Assembly: GCF_027887165.1 (NCBI RefSeq)
Contig: NC_077230.1
Location: 261,210,976-261,274,975, forward strand
DNA length: 64,000 nucleotides
Origin: Monodelphis domestica
Lineage: Eukaryota; Chordata; Mammalia; Didelphimorphia; Didelphidae
Direction of reading: 5' to 3'
The translations under genes were made by a program, and so were the position numbers. Below the pieces are notes generated by a model. It saw only the letters and a program-made list of their open reading frames with translations, was not told where the DNA came from and ran no database searches. Positions within the stretch are counted from its first letter, which is position 1; every line of letters starts with the position of its first letter. Below, one piece after another: positions 32,590 through 44,120 of this stretch.

Positions 32590-34800
32590 CTTGATTTTTT
32601 TTATAATTTATGTAACTCTTTGTAAATTTGACTAATTAAATATTTGTCATAGGTTTTTATGAAGATTGTTTCCTAATTTGTTGCTTCCCTTCTGATTTCA
32701 GTTACATTGGTTTTGTTTGTACAAAACCTTTTTAATTTGATGTATTCCAGATTATTTATTTTGCATTTTGTGACTCTTTCTAAATCTTACTCGGGGTCAC
32801 TTACCCCGAGTCTATTCCACTGATCCTCTGTTCTGTCTCTTAGCCAGTACCAAATTGTTTTGATGACCGCTACTTTATAATATTGTCTGAGATCTGGGAC
32901 TGCAAGGCCCCCTTCCTTTTTATTTTATTTTTTCATTATTGCCCTGGATATCCTTGATCCTTTGTTCTTCCAAATGAACTTTGTTATGGTTTTTTCTAGA
33001 TCAGTAAAAAAAATTTTGGAAGTTCCAAGGGTATGGCACTAAATAGATAGATGAGTTTGGGTAGGATGGTCATTTTTATTATATTGGCTCATCCTACCTA
33101 TGAGCAGTTAATGTTTTTCCAATTGCTCAAGTCTAGTTTTAGTTGTGTGGAGAGTGTTTTGTAGTTGTGTTCATAAAGTTCCTGTGTTTCTCTCGAGAGA
33201 TAGATTCCTTAGTATTTCTTTTTGGCTAAAGTAATTTTGAATGGGATTTCTGTTTTGAGTTCTTGCTGCTGAGCTGTGTTGGAAATATTTAGAAATGCTG
33301 ATGACTTTTGTGGTTTTATTTTGTATCCTGCAACTTTGCTAATGTTGTTCATTATTTCGATTAGCTTTTTGGTTGAATCTCTAGGATTCTTTAAGTAGAA
33401 CATCATGTCATCCACAAAGAGTAATAATTTGGTCTCCTCATTGCCAATTTTAATGCCCTCAATTTCTTTTTCTTCTCTAATTGCTACTGCTAGTGTTTCT
33501 AGTACAATGTCAAATAATAGAGGTGATAATGGGCATCCTTGTTTCACTCCTGATCTTAATGGGAATGCATCTAGTTTATCCCCATTACAGATGATATTAG
33601 TTGATGGTTTTAGATATATACTGTTTATTATTTTTAGGAATGACCCATCTATTTCTATGCTTTCTAGTGTTTTTAATAGGACTGGTTGTTGTATTTTTAT
33701 CAAAGGCTTTTTCTGCGTCTAGTAAAATAATCATGTGATTTTTGTTGGTTTGCTTGTTGATGTGTTCAATTATGTTGATGGTTTTCCTAATAATGAACCA
33801 GCTCTGCATCCCTGGTATAAATCCTACTTGATCATAGTGAATGACTCTTCTGATCACTTGCTGGAGTCTTTTTGCTAGTATCCTGTTTAAGATTTTTGCA
33901 TCTATATTCATTAGGGAGATTGGTCTATAATTTTCTCTCTCTGTTTTGGCCTGTCTGGTTTTGGAATTAGTACCATGTTTGTGTCATAAAAGGAATTTGG
34001 TAGAACTCTCTCTATGCTTATTATTATGTCAAATATTTTGTATAGGATTGGGGTTAGTTGTTCTTTGAATGTTTGATAGAATTCACTGATGTATCCATCA
34101 GGCCCTGGGGATTTTTTCTTAAGACCTTCTTTGATGGCCTGTTGGATTTCTGTTTCTGATATGTGATTATTTAAGAAATCTATTTCTTTTTCTGTTAGTC
34201 TAGGCAATTTATATTTTTGTAGATATTCATCTATATCACCTAGGTTGGTATATTTTTTGCCATATAGTTGGGCAAAGTAGTTCTTAATGATTGCCTTAAT
34301 TTCCTCTTCATTGGAGGTGAGGTCCCCCTTTTCATTCTTGATGCTGTTAATTTGCCTTTCTTCTTTCCTTTTTTAATTAGATTGACCAGTACTTTGTCTA
34401 TTTTGTCTGTTTTTTCAAAGTACCAGCTTATAGTCTTGTTTATTAGTTCAATGGTTCTATCACTTTTGATTTTATTAATTTCTCCCTTAATTTTAGTTTG
34501 GTTTTCTTCTAGGGGTTTTTAATTTGTTTGTTCTCAAGTTTTTTTATTTGTATTTCCAATTCATTTATATCTGCCCTCCCTAATTTAATAATATATACAC
34601 TCATGGAAATGAATTTTCCTATAAGTACTGCTTTGGCTGCAACCCATAAGGTTTGAAAGGATTTCTCACCATTGTCATTTTACTCAATGAAATTATTACT
34701 TGTTTCTATAATTTCTTCTCCAACTAACCAATTTTGGAGTATCATATTATTTAATTTTCAATTAATTTTTAATATGGCTCTCCATGTTCCCTTACTGATC
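32590..34800 (-). pseudogene. L1-C ORF2 relic, RT part
   Basis: On the minus strand from about 34800: the end of the EN domain, then the RT fingers (33911-34207, [15 protein letters not shown] and [12 protein letters not shown]), [14 protein letters not shown] (33597-33911), and the palm with [14 protein letters not shown]. The catalytic box reads [11 protein letters not shown], with Val in place of Ala. Frames change at least twice. It joins the C-terminal part at 22419-23052 across the insertion. Plus-strand open frames here are shadows. Confidence 0.88.
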
Positions 34801-35349
34801 CCTCCCTTTTATATCCCCCATCCCCCTCCTTAACTTCCTTTCTTTCTTACCCTGTTGGATAAGATAGAATTCAGGATCCCACTGGATCTAGATGTTCTTC
34901 CCTCTCAGTGTTGATTTCGCTGAGAGTAAGGTTTAAGTAATACCACTTTATGCTCTCTTCCTCTCCTTCTCATATGAGAGTTCTTCCCCTCCCCATCCCA
35001 TGTGTATCTTTGTATGGGAAAGATTATTCTATGTAGTTCTCTCCCCATTTCTTGAGGTAATTCTTAGTATTATCGACGATTCCCTCCCTCCCTTTTCTTT
35101 CTTGGCCCCCCTTTAAGCAAATCTTCTTGATGCCCCAATCTTTCCCTATGCATGATTCTTCTAACTACTCTTATAATGGATACCTTTTCTGAGAGTTACA
35201 CAATACATTTTCCCCACATATTAATATATATAATTTGATGTAAATGTAGTCCTTATAGAAGAGAGTTTGACTTAAAGAAAAAGATAAGATATATCTCCTT
35301 TTCCCTTTCTTTCATATTTACCTTTTCATGTTTCTCTTGCTTTCTTAGA

Positions 35350-36260
35350 TTGGATATCAAATTTTCCACTAAGTTCTGGTCTTTTCTTTGCAAATGTTTG
35401 GAAATCTTCTATTTTGTTTAATGCCCATACCTTCCCCTGGAAGTAAATAGTCAGTTTTGCTGGGTAGTTGATTCTTGGTTGGAGACCCAGCTCTCTCACC
35501 TTTCTAAATATTGTGTTCCATGCTTTGCGATCTCTTAGAGTGTTAGCCGCAAAGTAATGTGTGATCCTTATGGGAGCCCCCCTATATCTGAAGCTCCTCT
35601 TCTTTGCTTCTTGTAGGATTTTCTCCTTTTCCTGGAAGCTCTTGAATTTGCCAATTACATTCCTGGGGATTGTCTTTTGGGGATTTAGTATAGAGGGTGT
35701 TCTATGAACCCTTTCTATTTCTATGTTGCCCCCTTGCTCCAGAACATGTGGGCAATTTTCTTCTATAATCTCGTGTATTATAGCATCGAAGTTTTTTTTT
35801 TTTTTATCTTTGGTTTTTCGGGGAGACCAATAATTCTCAGGTTGTCTCTTCTTCCTCTGTTTTCTAAGTCTGTGACCTTTTCATTGAGATATTTTATTCT
35901 TTCTTCTAATTCATTAATTTTTTGGCTTTGCTTTATTAATTCTTGCTGTTTTGCCATCTCACCTTCTTCCAGTTGCTTTTTTCTGGCCTTTATGGACTTG
36001 ATTTGTTTTTCAGCTTGTTCTACCCTTTTGTTAGAGACTTCCAGCTCTTTCTCCAATTGTGAAGTCTTGTCTGTCATACTGCTGTTCTCTTTCTCCCATT
36101 TTTCTTTCCAAAAGGTTTCCATCTTTTGGATAATCTCCAATTTGAGTTCTTCCAGAGCTTGTGGATAATTCCCATTTTTGGGACGCATGTTTTGTTTTTG
36201 TTTTGATTTCCTCCTCTTTCTCTTCTTTTCCTTGGGTACTCCCACCATAAAAGTTTTCAA
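35350..36260 (-). pseudogene. L1-C ORF1 relic
   Basis: The minus-strand frame opens at 36260 with MKTFMVGVPKEKKRKRRKSK. It has a Lys-rich N-terminus, a long coiled coil and the RRM start GRRDNLRIIGLPEKP, up to about 35790, where an A run shifts frame. The remaining C-terminal RNA-binding part is recognisable to about 35350. The N-terminus differs from that of L1-B ORF1, which suggests another subfamily. Confidence 0.85.
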
Positions 36261-36922
36261 TAGTCCCTTTTTTCCCTTTCTTCTTGGAGGCTTAATTTTG
36301 GGCCATGTGAGCCATTCCTATGGTGGTTTTATTCCCCTTTCCTTTTTGGTTTGGGGTCTGGGTGATGTGGGTGGGTTTTCTGTGAATTTAGGTTGCCTCA
36401 GACTAGTTCTTCCCAGACTCCTAGGTTTCTTAGAGTGCCAGCCCAGGTCCTCAGCTCAACTTCCCCTGTTTTCAGCTCATCCACCCTTGTACTCAGCTCT
36501 GCCACACTGGTGCTCAGCTCTGCCCCCATGCTCAGCTTGGCACAGGATTCTCCCATGAAACGTCCCTGAGAGGTCATTTCCTAGCAGTCATTAGATCCCA
36601 AGGACCCTGGTGTGCCCCCCCAGACAGAGATGTTCCTCACTTACTCGCTGTCCCAGTGAGTGCTCTGATACCTTACTCTGGTTTGGTGGGGAAGTGGGAG
36701 GTGGGAGGACGGCTGATTTCACGTTTTTCTGCAAGCTTTTCCTCCTTCTTATAGTGTGGAAATGTTCAAACCCCACGTACCTTTGTTTCTATGTGGTACT
36801 AGAGAGTCCCTAAGCTCTTCCAAAGGTGATTTTCATGCTCTTTTAAGGTAGTCTATTTCACTCGGTACCGGGGAGAGGAAGCGATTTGCATATAGATTGC
36901 AGCCATGTTTACCCGGAATCCC
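36261..36922 (-). promoter_or_regulatory. L1-C 5'UTR
   Basis: About 660 bases. On the minus strand it starts GGGATTCCGGGTAAACATGG, alignable with the L1-B start (GGGACTCCAGGTCAAGATGG), but the rest is unlike the L1-B 5'UTR and lacks the ~207-base monomers. There is a short run of similar GCTCAGCTC phrases at 36450-36530. Confidence 0.8.
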
Positions 36923-36924
36923 TA

Positions 36925-36938
36925 TTTTCATTACTTTT
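36925..36938 (+). repeat. Probable target-site duplication of L1-C, right copy
   Basis: TTTTCATTACTTTT, one mismatch to the left copy at 22058. Confidence 0.6.
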
Positions 36939-37244
36939 ATACCTAAGCAAATGTACTGGAGAGTTAACCAATAAATTTTTATCTTAATATTAGCATCCAA
37001 AATATTTTCGTTTCATTTTATGCTTTTGTTAATCTTCTTAATGTTGACAACTTTCCTAGTCTGTTACTCTTCCAAATATTCTCACTATATCTAGTATGTC
37101 GTCTATTTATAACATTCTACAATCATATTATTGTAAGTTCTTCCTAATTGCTGAATAGCATGAGTGGCATGACATATGACATGAATGACCTTTAGCAAAT
37201 GCTCATCTTCTACTAAAGATTTGAATGAATAAATAGAAATATAT
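36939..37244. other. Unannotated non-coding DNA
   Basis: AT-rich; nothing recognised. Confidence 0.5.
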
Positions 37245-37450
37245 ATGGCACTGTGATAAATCCTCTGAATTGAGAGGCAAGAGATTTGAGTTCTTGTACT
37301 GACTTGAGAATTATTTTATAATTAAGGCAAATCAATTCACTTTACTAGGACTTTTGTCCTCATCAGTAAAATGAAGCAGTTAAAGGGAAAAAAAAAAACT
37401 TCTAATGTTCTTTGAACATCTAAAATTCAAATTAAAGTACAATTAGTTGA
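37245..37450 (+). mobile_element. MIR-type SINE, diverged
   Basis: GCAAGAGATTTGAGTTCTTG, then TCCTCATCAGTAAAATGAAG, in CORE-SINE order. Confidence 0.5.
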
Positions 37451-37979
37451 GGCCCAAAGAAGTTAACTGACATTAAAAACATTTTGATTGATTGAATTTA
37501 TATATAGAATTTTATATTTCTCCATCTTATTTTTTATCTTGATGAAGTATGTATGTCGTTCTAATATTTCAAGCATATTTTGTATCCCAGCAGTATTCTC
37601 ATCTATACAAAATGCCAAAAAGAACAAGGTTGTTTCCTGAAGTATGTCTATAGAAATATTCAATGAGATCACAATTAGTCAAAAATCCAGAATGCCCTCA
37701 TTCAAAAGATAGGAGCTAACAGAGAATATACATCTAGGCCCAGTTAAAACAGTAAGAAATCCACAAAACAAATTAAAATATCAATAACACACACTCAAAA
37801 ATAAGCACGGAAAGAAAAGATATCCATAAGATATCTCCATAGAAAAATCAATTTCAAAATTATGTGACTAAAGAGATGGAGAATTAGAAATGTGCTCTAA
37901 TCCTTATGACCACCAAGACCTCTTCAAAGTAGAAATTATGCAAAAAAAAGGTAAAATAATTCCTCTTGTCTCTGTGGTT
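37451..37979. other. Unannotated non-coding DNA
   Basis: AT-rich flank of the LTR element. Short open frames (37463-37672, 37884-38069) have no domain; the second crosses the LTR edge. Confidence 0.5.
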
Positions 37980-38298
37980 TGTAAAAATAAAGATTTGAAC
38001 CCCAGACTTCAATCCCCAGAAATTCTTGGTACTTCCCAGAATTCCGCATAATTTCACCTGAGTCTCCACCTGGGCGAGATCACAATTTAGTATTTAATGG
38101 ACTCTCTGCCTCCCAAGAGATCTCTCTTCCTCTACTCTGACATTGAAATATGTAGTAAGTAGGCTGTGAATGTGCTAATCAGCCCTAGGCATGTGGTTTT
38201 TCTATTTTGTATTTTCTTTATTCCTTGATTTCTAATAATCTTAACAAACCTAATAAAATATAATATTTTTATTACTAGAAACTAATTTAATTGTTACA
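37980..38298 (+). repeat. Left LTR of the 37.98-41.77 kb element
   Basis: Shares with the right LTR the blocks AACCCCAGACTTCAATCCCC, GATCACAATTTAGTATTTAA and CTATTTTGTATTTTCTTTA (one base different in the right copy). The 3' part, with AATAAAATATAATATTTTTA, could carry the poly(A) signal. Confidence 0.88.
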
Positions 38299-38881
38299 GT
38301 TAATGACAACCACTAGATTGGATGAGAACTTCTCAATTTTTTTTTTAAAGATAGCCTAGATAATGTTTTTTAAGCCACATTTCTCCAAGGCTTTTTTTAG
38401 CAAATCCTCATGATTCAGTTCCTTCCAGCCATCCGTTCTGGACCTTCTTGATTCAGATCGCTCACCTGGTCCCAGCCCTGCCTGCCCAGCTCCTACTGCC
38501 TGCTTCCTTGCTCCAGCAATCTGGACCTGCTTGACCCAGATCACTCTCCCCCTTTCCCAGCCCCAGCCCTGGCCTCTGAGCCAGATGGCCCCAGGCTAGC
38601 ACCAGGACTCAGGCTGCTGGTAGCTGCTGTGTCTTCAGTAATCACAAACTAGCTGGTAAAAATGGGTGCGTTCTTTCTTTGGCTACAGGGACCACAGGGC
38701 AGGACAAAGAGGAGAAGGAAGAGACTTTTCCAAATAGGAAGTTATAAGCATGGCTTATTTAAAAGGGTATCTTTTGAGTGCACTGGTTCTGTTACTTATC
38801 TCACCTGAGATTCAGGGGAGAATTTCATCTCCCCTCAACTCTTTGGCCCAATTTGAGATTCCAAAACCCCACCCTCACTAT

Positions 38882-39062
38882 GGTGAGGCAGCTCAGTGGC
38901 TCAGTGGATTGAGAGCCAGGCCTAGAGATGAGAGGTCCTGGGTTCTAATGTGGACTCAGACACTTCCTGGCTGTGTGACCCTGGGAAAGTCACTTGAACC
39001 CCATTGCTTACCCCTTACCAATCTTCTGCCTTCTGACAATAGGGATCTAAATGGATAAAAAC
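38882..39062 (+). mobile_element. Marsupial CORE-SINE within the LTR element
   Basis: GAGGCAGCTCAGTGGCTCAG, GAGGTCCTGGGTTCTAATG, and CTGTGTGACCCTGGGAAAG are typical; the tail is degraded. The short open frame 38750-39058 runs through it and is not a gene. Confidence 0.85.
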
Positions 39063-41446
39063 CAAGGAAATTTAAAGAGACTGGAGGTTATATTTTAAGA
39101 GTTTTCAGACTCCAATGTTTTATAAAAACCTCTGTATTTTATTGCTTTTTGTTTATTTTATTGATGATTGTTTTGCTTAAGATTTAATTTTGTTAGTTTT
39201 AAGTTCATATATTAATGCATTCAATAATATTCTGTTACACTGTATCATTTTAAAGTACTGGGTTTTAACTACTGTTATATTATGTTGTTTTTCCCCTATA
39301 ACTATACTGAACAAATATTATTGAATAAGCCCATATATAAAAAGAGTCTTTTCTAATTTTGAATTTGTAAATTGTTACCTAAAGGATGGATAGACTTCAT
39401 AGAAAACTGGTTAAAATTCTTATAACAACCTTTAGAAAATTTAATGAGTTGAATATCTCAAATTGATCTTAAGGGGTCTTTAGACAAGGTTTTTAGATTT
39501 TTTTCAATAATCTCTGATCATTTTGCCTGTCTCTAACAGAAGGTAAGGTCCATTTTAGTAGATGAAGTGAAATACAATTATAATCTCCACCTCCCACATT
39601 TATAAAAATGTGAAAGGATGGGACATCACAGTCTCATACCAAAGGAGCTAGTAAATTAATCCCAAGGTATGGTACCCCTAATCCTGGATGAGTCCCAAAA
39701 GAGGAGCATCTCTCATTTATAACTCTTCAGCTCACTTTGCCCAACATCAAAAGTACAGAGGTTTGGGCTTTTCCTAGACTCCACTGCCACATTTTTTAAT
39801 GATATCTAGATTTCTTGATAATTTTCTAGACCCAAATAAATTTTACTTTGTTTAAAAATATGTTTGCCAAAGTGGAAACATTGGTACACCTGAAAAACTT
39901 GTTACAAGTATTCATTTTCTTTCAATGTCATAAAGCAGACTCATGTAAAAATGATAGTTATTTTTGTTTGCTATTGTAATTAATTGGGCAATTGAGAATT
40001 TTGGGGATATTGATACCTACATATTTATACTACTGTTCTTTGTAAAAAAAAATTCTTACCTTCTGAAATTCATTTGCTTGTACTCACAATGGATCATGGC
40101 CAGGTATGAGGAGGAAATGGATCCCATTTTTTGGTGAGAAACCTTTGTATTCTATATTTTCTTAGCTGACACAGTGTGTAAATGATTATAAACTATATTT
40201 TAGAATTTTAAAACTCTTTTATTATTATATTTTTCTTGCATGTGCAATGTACTATTTCAGTTTTTTTTTTACTTTTTCTCTCCTTCTTATATTTGAAGCA
40301 CATGTCACCAGTACTAAGATTTTTTAAACTTTTTTGATTTTGCATTAATATAAGGTTAAAATTCATTTGCTATAATGTCAATGCATGCCCCCAAATCTTG
40401 AGACTGTAAAAATGATGCCACTAACTGTTTAAAAAAATTATGGGACTTTGCTTAATGATTCTGTCTGATTCCAGGACAAGATATACAAAAGAGCCATTGC
40501 ACAGGGCCAAAGAAGCACAAAGCTAAACCTGAATTGTGCCAGAAGAGCACACCGGTTGAAAAAAAAAAAAGAAACCAATCCAGGAAGGATTGATGCACTT
40601 CTAAGCCAATACAAAGGACTTGAAACTAGTGTGAAGACTCGAGGTTATGATGCTTAACATATGTTAAGAGATAGGCCTTCCTTGTATCCACACTCTTTGT
40701 GAAAATACTTACAGAGGAATATCTCAAATTTGGCTCCTACCTGGCTCCTATAATTTAGTTCCTTTTCTGTCTTTTATAGCGTGGCAACTTTCTGTAGTCC
40801 TGGCTACTGACTGGGTAAATGCTTAATTGCTTATATCATTTTATTTGGTCCCTGATTCAAGGACCTGTTATAGATTTATTTTTCCTTTACTTGGAATTTT
40901 TATACATAAGACTTTGATAGTCTATATTTCATCCAAAATTATCTTTTTATTTGAAATTTTTTATGTTTTTGATTTCTCTTACCAATTGATTCATATATCT
41001 CATAACTCAGCCATGCATCTCTAAGTGATCCCTGTGTTTTTCAATCACCCTCTTCAGGGAGGGGGGTATGTAAAAATGTAAAATTTATTATTATTTTAAA
41101 TTGCAAAGTTTAAATTCCTTGAGAGAGAAATTTTAGGTTAAGAAACATGCTACGAATCCAGAAACAGAACTGTTTGGAGAAGAAACCATGAAGATGCCTC
41201 CACAGACCACAAGCTGTGCAGAAGAAGATCAAGAATGAACTTTGGGTGTGGTTGATTGAACATTTACTTGTATGTATACTCTTATGCCAAAAGGGACTGC
41301 CCCCTAAATGGCTTTTTGTCAGTGTGCCTAGCAATCATTGGTTTTGTTCTCTTCCTTTTACCCACAAATTATTGCAATCTTTAAGTTGATTATGTTTCCA
41401 TGATCCTTTTGGGGAAACTGGTTTCCCAATACAATCACAGGGGGTA
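39063..41446. other. Interior of the LTR element, no readable genes
   Basis: AT-rich, with only short open frames (40827-41024, 41110-41334) lacking recognisable viral domains. A polypurine tract plus LTR-start phrase occurs twice (41056-41077 and 41437-41457). Confidence 0.6.
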
Positions 41447-41766
41447 TGTAAAAATGGAAATTTGAACCCCAGACTTCAATCCCCAGAAGTCCTTGGTACT
41501 TCCTAGAATTCTGTATAATGTCACTTGAGTCTCCACCTGGATGAGATCACAATTTAGTATTTAATGGACTCTCTGCCTCCCAAGTACTCTTTCTTCTTCT
41601 ACTCGGACATTGAAACATGTAGTAAGTAGGCTGTGAATGGGCTAATTAGCTGTAGGCACTTGGTTTTTCTATTTTCTATTTTCTTTATTCCTTGATTTCT
41701 AATGATCTTAATAAACCTCATAAAATATAATATTTTTATTATTAGAAAGTAATTTAGTTGTTAGAG
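41447..41766 (+). repeat. Right LTR of the 37.98-41.77 kb element
   Basis: Direct repeat of 37980-38298, about 90% identical by eye. Confidence 0.88.
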
Positions 41767-41979
41767 TCTCAGGCATCAAACACCATTTCAAAGTAACAAT
41801 TCAAATAACTAATAAAAGAAGGCAAATTCTAACCCCTAAAATACACACTTAATATTTTCTCCCCAACTGCTGTCCATGCTTTGGCAACATTCCAAGAAAT
41901 GACTCTTGGACTTGCAAAATAACTCAACTCTCCCTCCCCTTCTGTCTAGTGGCAGAAAAACAAAAGTTAGGCTTGTTAG

Positions 41980-43165
41980 GTTAGAACAGCAACATGACGG
42001 AACTTTGTGCAGAACTAGAGCTTATCCAAAGAACTTAGGAATAGAGGGAACTGGGACAGGACAAATATGTGGTTGTGTGACACTCAATAGGGTCTGAGTG
42101 ATGAATTCAGGACCTATTTGGGCAGAATTCTATACCCTCAGAAGTCATTTGAGGCAGAGACCGAGGACTGTGAATTATGAATTGTCTAATGTTAGAAGAG
42201 ATTATGATTTTGAGGTCCAGCCCCAAATGAAAGTATAATCAAAGGTTAAAACTCAGAAATAGGAAAATATAAGTTTAAAGGGGAAACAAAAAAACTTAAC
42301 TAAAATTACCAAATACCTCAGGAAGAATACTCAATTATGGACTTTGAACAAAAGCATAGAAAATATTATGGAAGATATTAATAAAAAAAGAATCTATCCT
42401 TTATGTGAGGTAAAACAGTCCAAATATCTATGAATAAGTAGTACAAAAGCAAAGAGAAATGAATAAAATGTGATGAGCACAAAATCCTCTGAATTCCCAA
42501 GAACTCCAGCAGGATATTCTTAAATGATTGAAAGGAGAAAAAAGAACAGTGATCCTTGGTAATATAGATGGAAATTTTGAACTGTTAAAAAATCTCACAA
42601 AACAAAGAAAAAAGCAACAATGGATTGGAATAGCAAATATACAGAAATGAAGGAAAATCTTGAAGAGAAAGAAAAAGCAATAGCATTTAACAGAAACATG
42701 ACCTTCATACAAGCAAAATAGCTTGATCTCAAAGGCATGGTGTAAAAATAAAATTTAAGAACTTTAGGTCTCCCAAAAGAAAAAGATATGTCAAAAAACC
42801 TGAATTTCATAACAGAGATAGTAATACAAGAAAAACTATCCAGAACTTCACATGGAAAAAATTAATCAAAAGAATTCACAGATTTTAAAAACTACATTCT
42901 GCAAATTCCAAGACCCATGGTAGATATATAAAATAATCATAATGAAAAATGGCAAATTGTACAAGAAATGAGAAGAAAGACCTTTAAATGGAAACAAAAT
43001 TTCTGACCTTATAAGGTCTTTTTTTTTCTTTTCTTCTTCTCTTCTCTATAGATTTTATGAAAAAGAATGATAACAACCTCCAGAGAAAGAATTGTTCAAA
43101 TAGGAATACAGAGGAAGAAAGCATAAGATTTTCCTATTATTTATTTGGGTAAGAATCATTAAATC
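41980..43165 (+). mobile_element. Old L1 remnant (5' region, ORF1 relic, scrap of 3'UTR)
   Basis: GCAACATGACGGAACTT near 41990 resembles the YY1-bearing 5' start of the other L1s. A purine-rich ORF1-like stretch follows at about 42330-43010, with AACCTGAATTTCATAACAGA and ATAGTAATACAAGAAAAACT, both in the layout of L1 ORF1. CAGAGAAAGAATTGTTCAAA at 43081 is L1 3'UTR type, as at 12979. Highly degraded, and the order is partly inferred. Confidence 0.55.
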
Positions 43166-43179
43166 TGTTTTGTCTCCCC

Positions 43180-43312
43180 CTCAATTATATTGAAAGTTGT
43201 TTGAAGGCAGGGATTATTTCTTTTTGTTCTTATTGGTTTCATCATCACTTAACAGAGTACCTTGCACATAATAAGTACTTAATAAATACTCATTGAACTG
43301 AATTGGTTTGAA
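43180..43312 (+). mobile_element. L2 LINE 3' end
   Basis: GAAGGCAGGGATTATTTC, AGTACCTTGCACATAATAAG, TACTTAATAAATACTCATTG are the L2 terminal sequence. Confidence 0.8.
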
Positions 43313-43749
43313 GTAGCTAAGTAAAATCCTTCCTGTCTCATTCAACTTATTCTCTTCACTTATCTTCCCTGTCTGTTCTACACTTGTATTTTATTTGTTT
43401 GTTTCATGTCACTTTTACTTATTTCTTCTCAATTCTTTGTTGACTTAAAACTTCTAAGATACCTATGTTGAGTTCCTATTTCTAAATAATTTCTATGAAG
43501 ATTTATTATAATCCATCTTTCTTCTTCCCTCCACCAACCCAGAGCTTAAAATGTTGCTTAAAATGAATACATTGGAAAAAAAGAAGACATAACCATAAAT
43601 ATAAGGGACTACCAATATTTTTTCATCATTTGATTCCAAAGATGGAAGAGTTGCAATCATAAAACTGGGCAAAGTAAAAGCAAACATTTAAAATATTAAA
43701 AGAAGAGATACATAAGTCCATATTATTACATTGAAAGGGAACACTAATA
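43313..43749. other. Unannotated; possible L1 endonuclease scrap
   Basis: Around 43640-43749 a plus-strand frame (GRVAIIKLGKVKANI) recalls the EN segment that reads KAGVVIMISDKAKAKL in L1-B. Weak and short. Confidence 0.35.
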
Positions 43750-44104
43750 TTAAGACAATGTCAATTTTAATGTTAGTATTGGTATTTTCTATTTCTACAT
43801 TGTCATATCTTAAGTATCCCTTACCCACCCTCTCCAGAGAGTCATCCTAGATGAATCCTTATTGATTGTAATTTTATTTCATTATCTGAAAAAGTTGCAT
43901 TCATTATATTTGCTTTTCTGCATTTCATAGTGATGTTTTTATGACTGAGTACATGGTTCATCTTTGTATATACATTATGTGTTGCTGAAAAAGGTATATT
44001 CCTTGTTATGCCTATTCAATTTTCTTCAGATACTTATTAACTCTAATTTTTCTAAAATTTCATTCACTTCCCTTACTTTTTTTCTTATTTATTTATTTGT
44101 TTTT

Positions 44105-44120
44105 AGATTTATCTAGTTCT
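44105..44120 (+). repeat. Target-site duplication of the retrocopy, left copy
   Basis: AGATTTATCTAGTTCT, identical to 45224-45239. Confidence 0.95.

Larger units (their letters stand above)
22071..36922 (-). mobile_element. L1-C: minus-strand L1, split by a 9.5-kb insertion
   Basis: The 3' part is 22071-23052 (3'UTR and ORF2 C-terminus) and the 5' part 32574-36922 (rest of ORF2, inter-ORF region, ORF1, 5'UTR). They join exactly at the duplicated AACAATTGGAGAATGG, where both halves encode the SHSPI segment of ORF2. The 5' end reads, on the minus strand, GGGATTCCGGGTAAACATGG. About 0.75 kb, the start of ORF2 with most of the endonuclease, is missing near 34795. L1-C itself is about 5.3 kb. Confidence 0.9.
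37980..41766 (+). mobile_element. LTR retroelement, probably non-autonomous
   Basis: Two direct repeats of about 319 bases (37980-38298 and 41447-41766), starting TGTAAAAAT and ending near TTGTTACA, flank a 3.1-kb interior. A G-rich polypurine-like tract precedes the right LTR. LTR-to-LTR difference is about 10% by eye, which suggests tens of millions of years at usual mammalian rates. The interior holds a GC-richer block (38440-38640), a SINE (38882-39062) and no gag, pol or env that I can recognise. I see no clear target-site duplication or primer-binding site. Family unknown. Fossil. Confidence 0.75.

Noticed and set aside
38750-39058. 102-codon frame with a hydrophobic start resembling a signal peptide
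   Set aside because: More than half is translated CORE-SINE, and nothing else supports a secreted protein.
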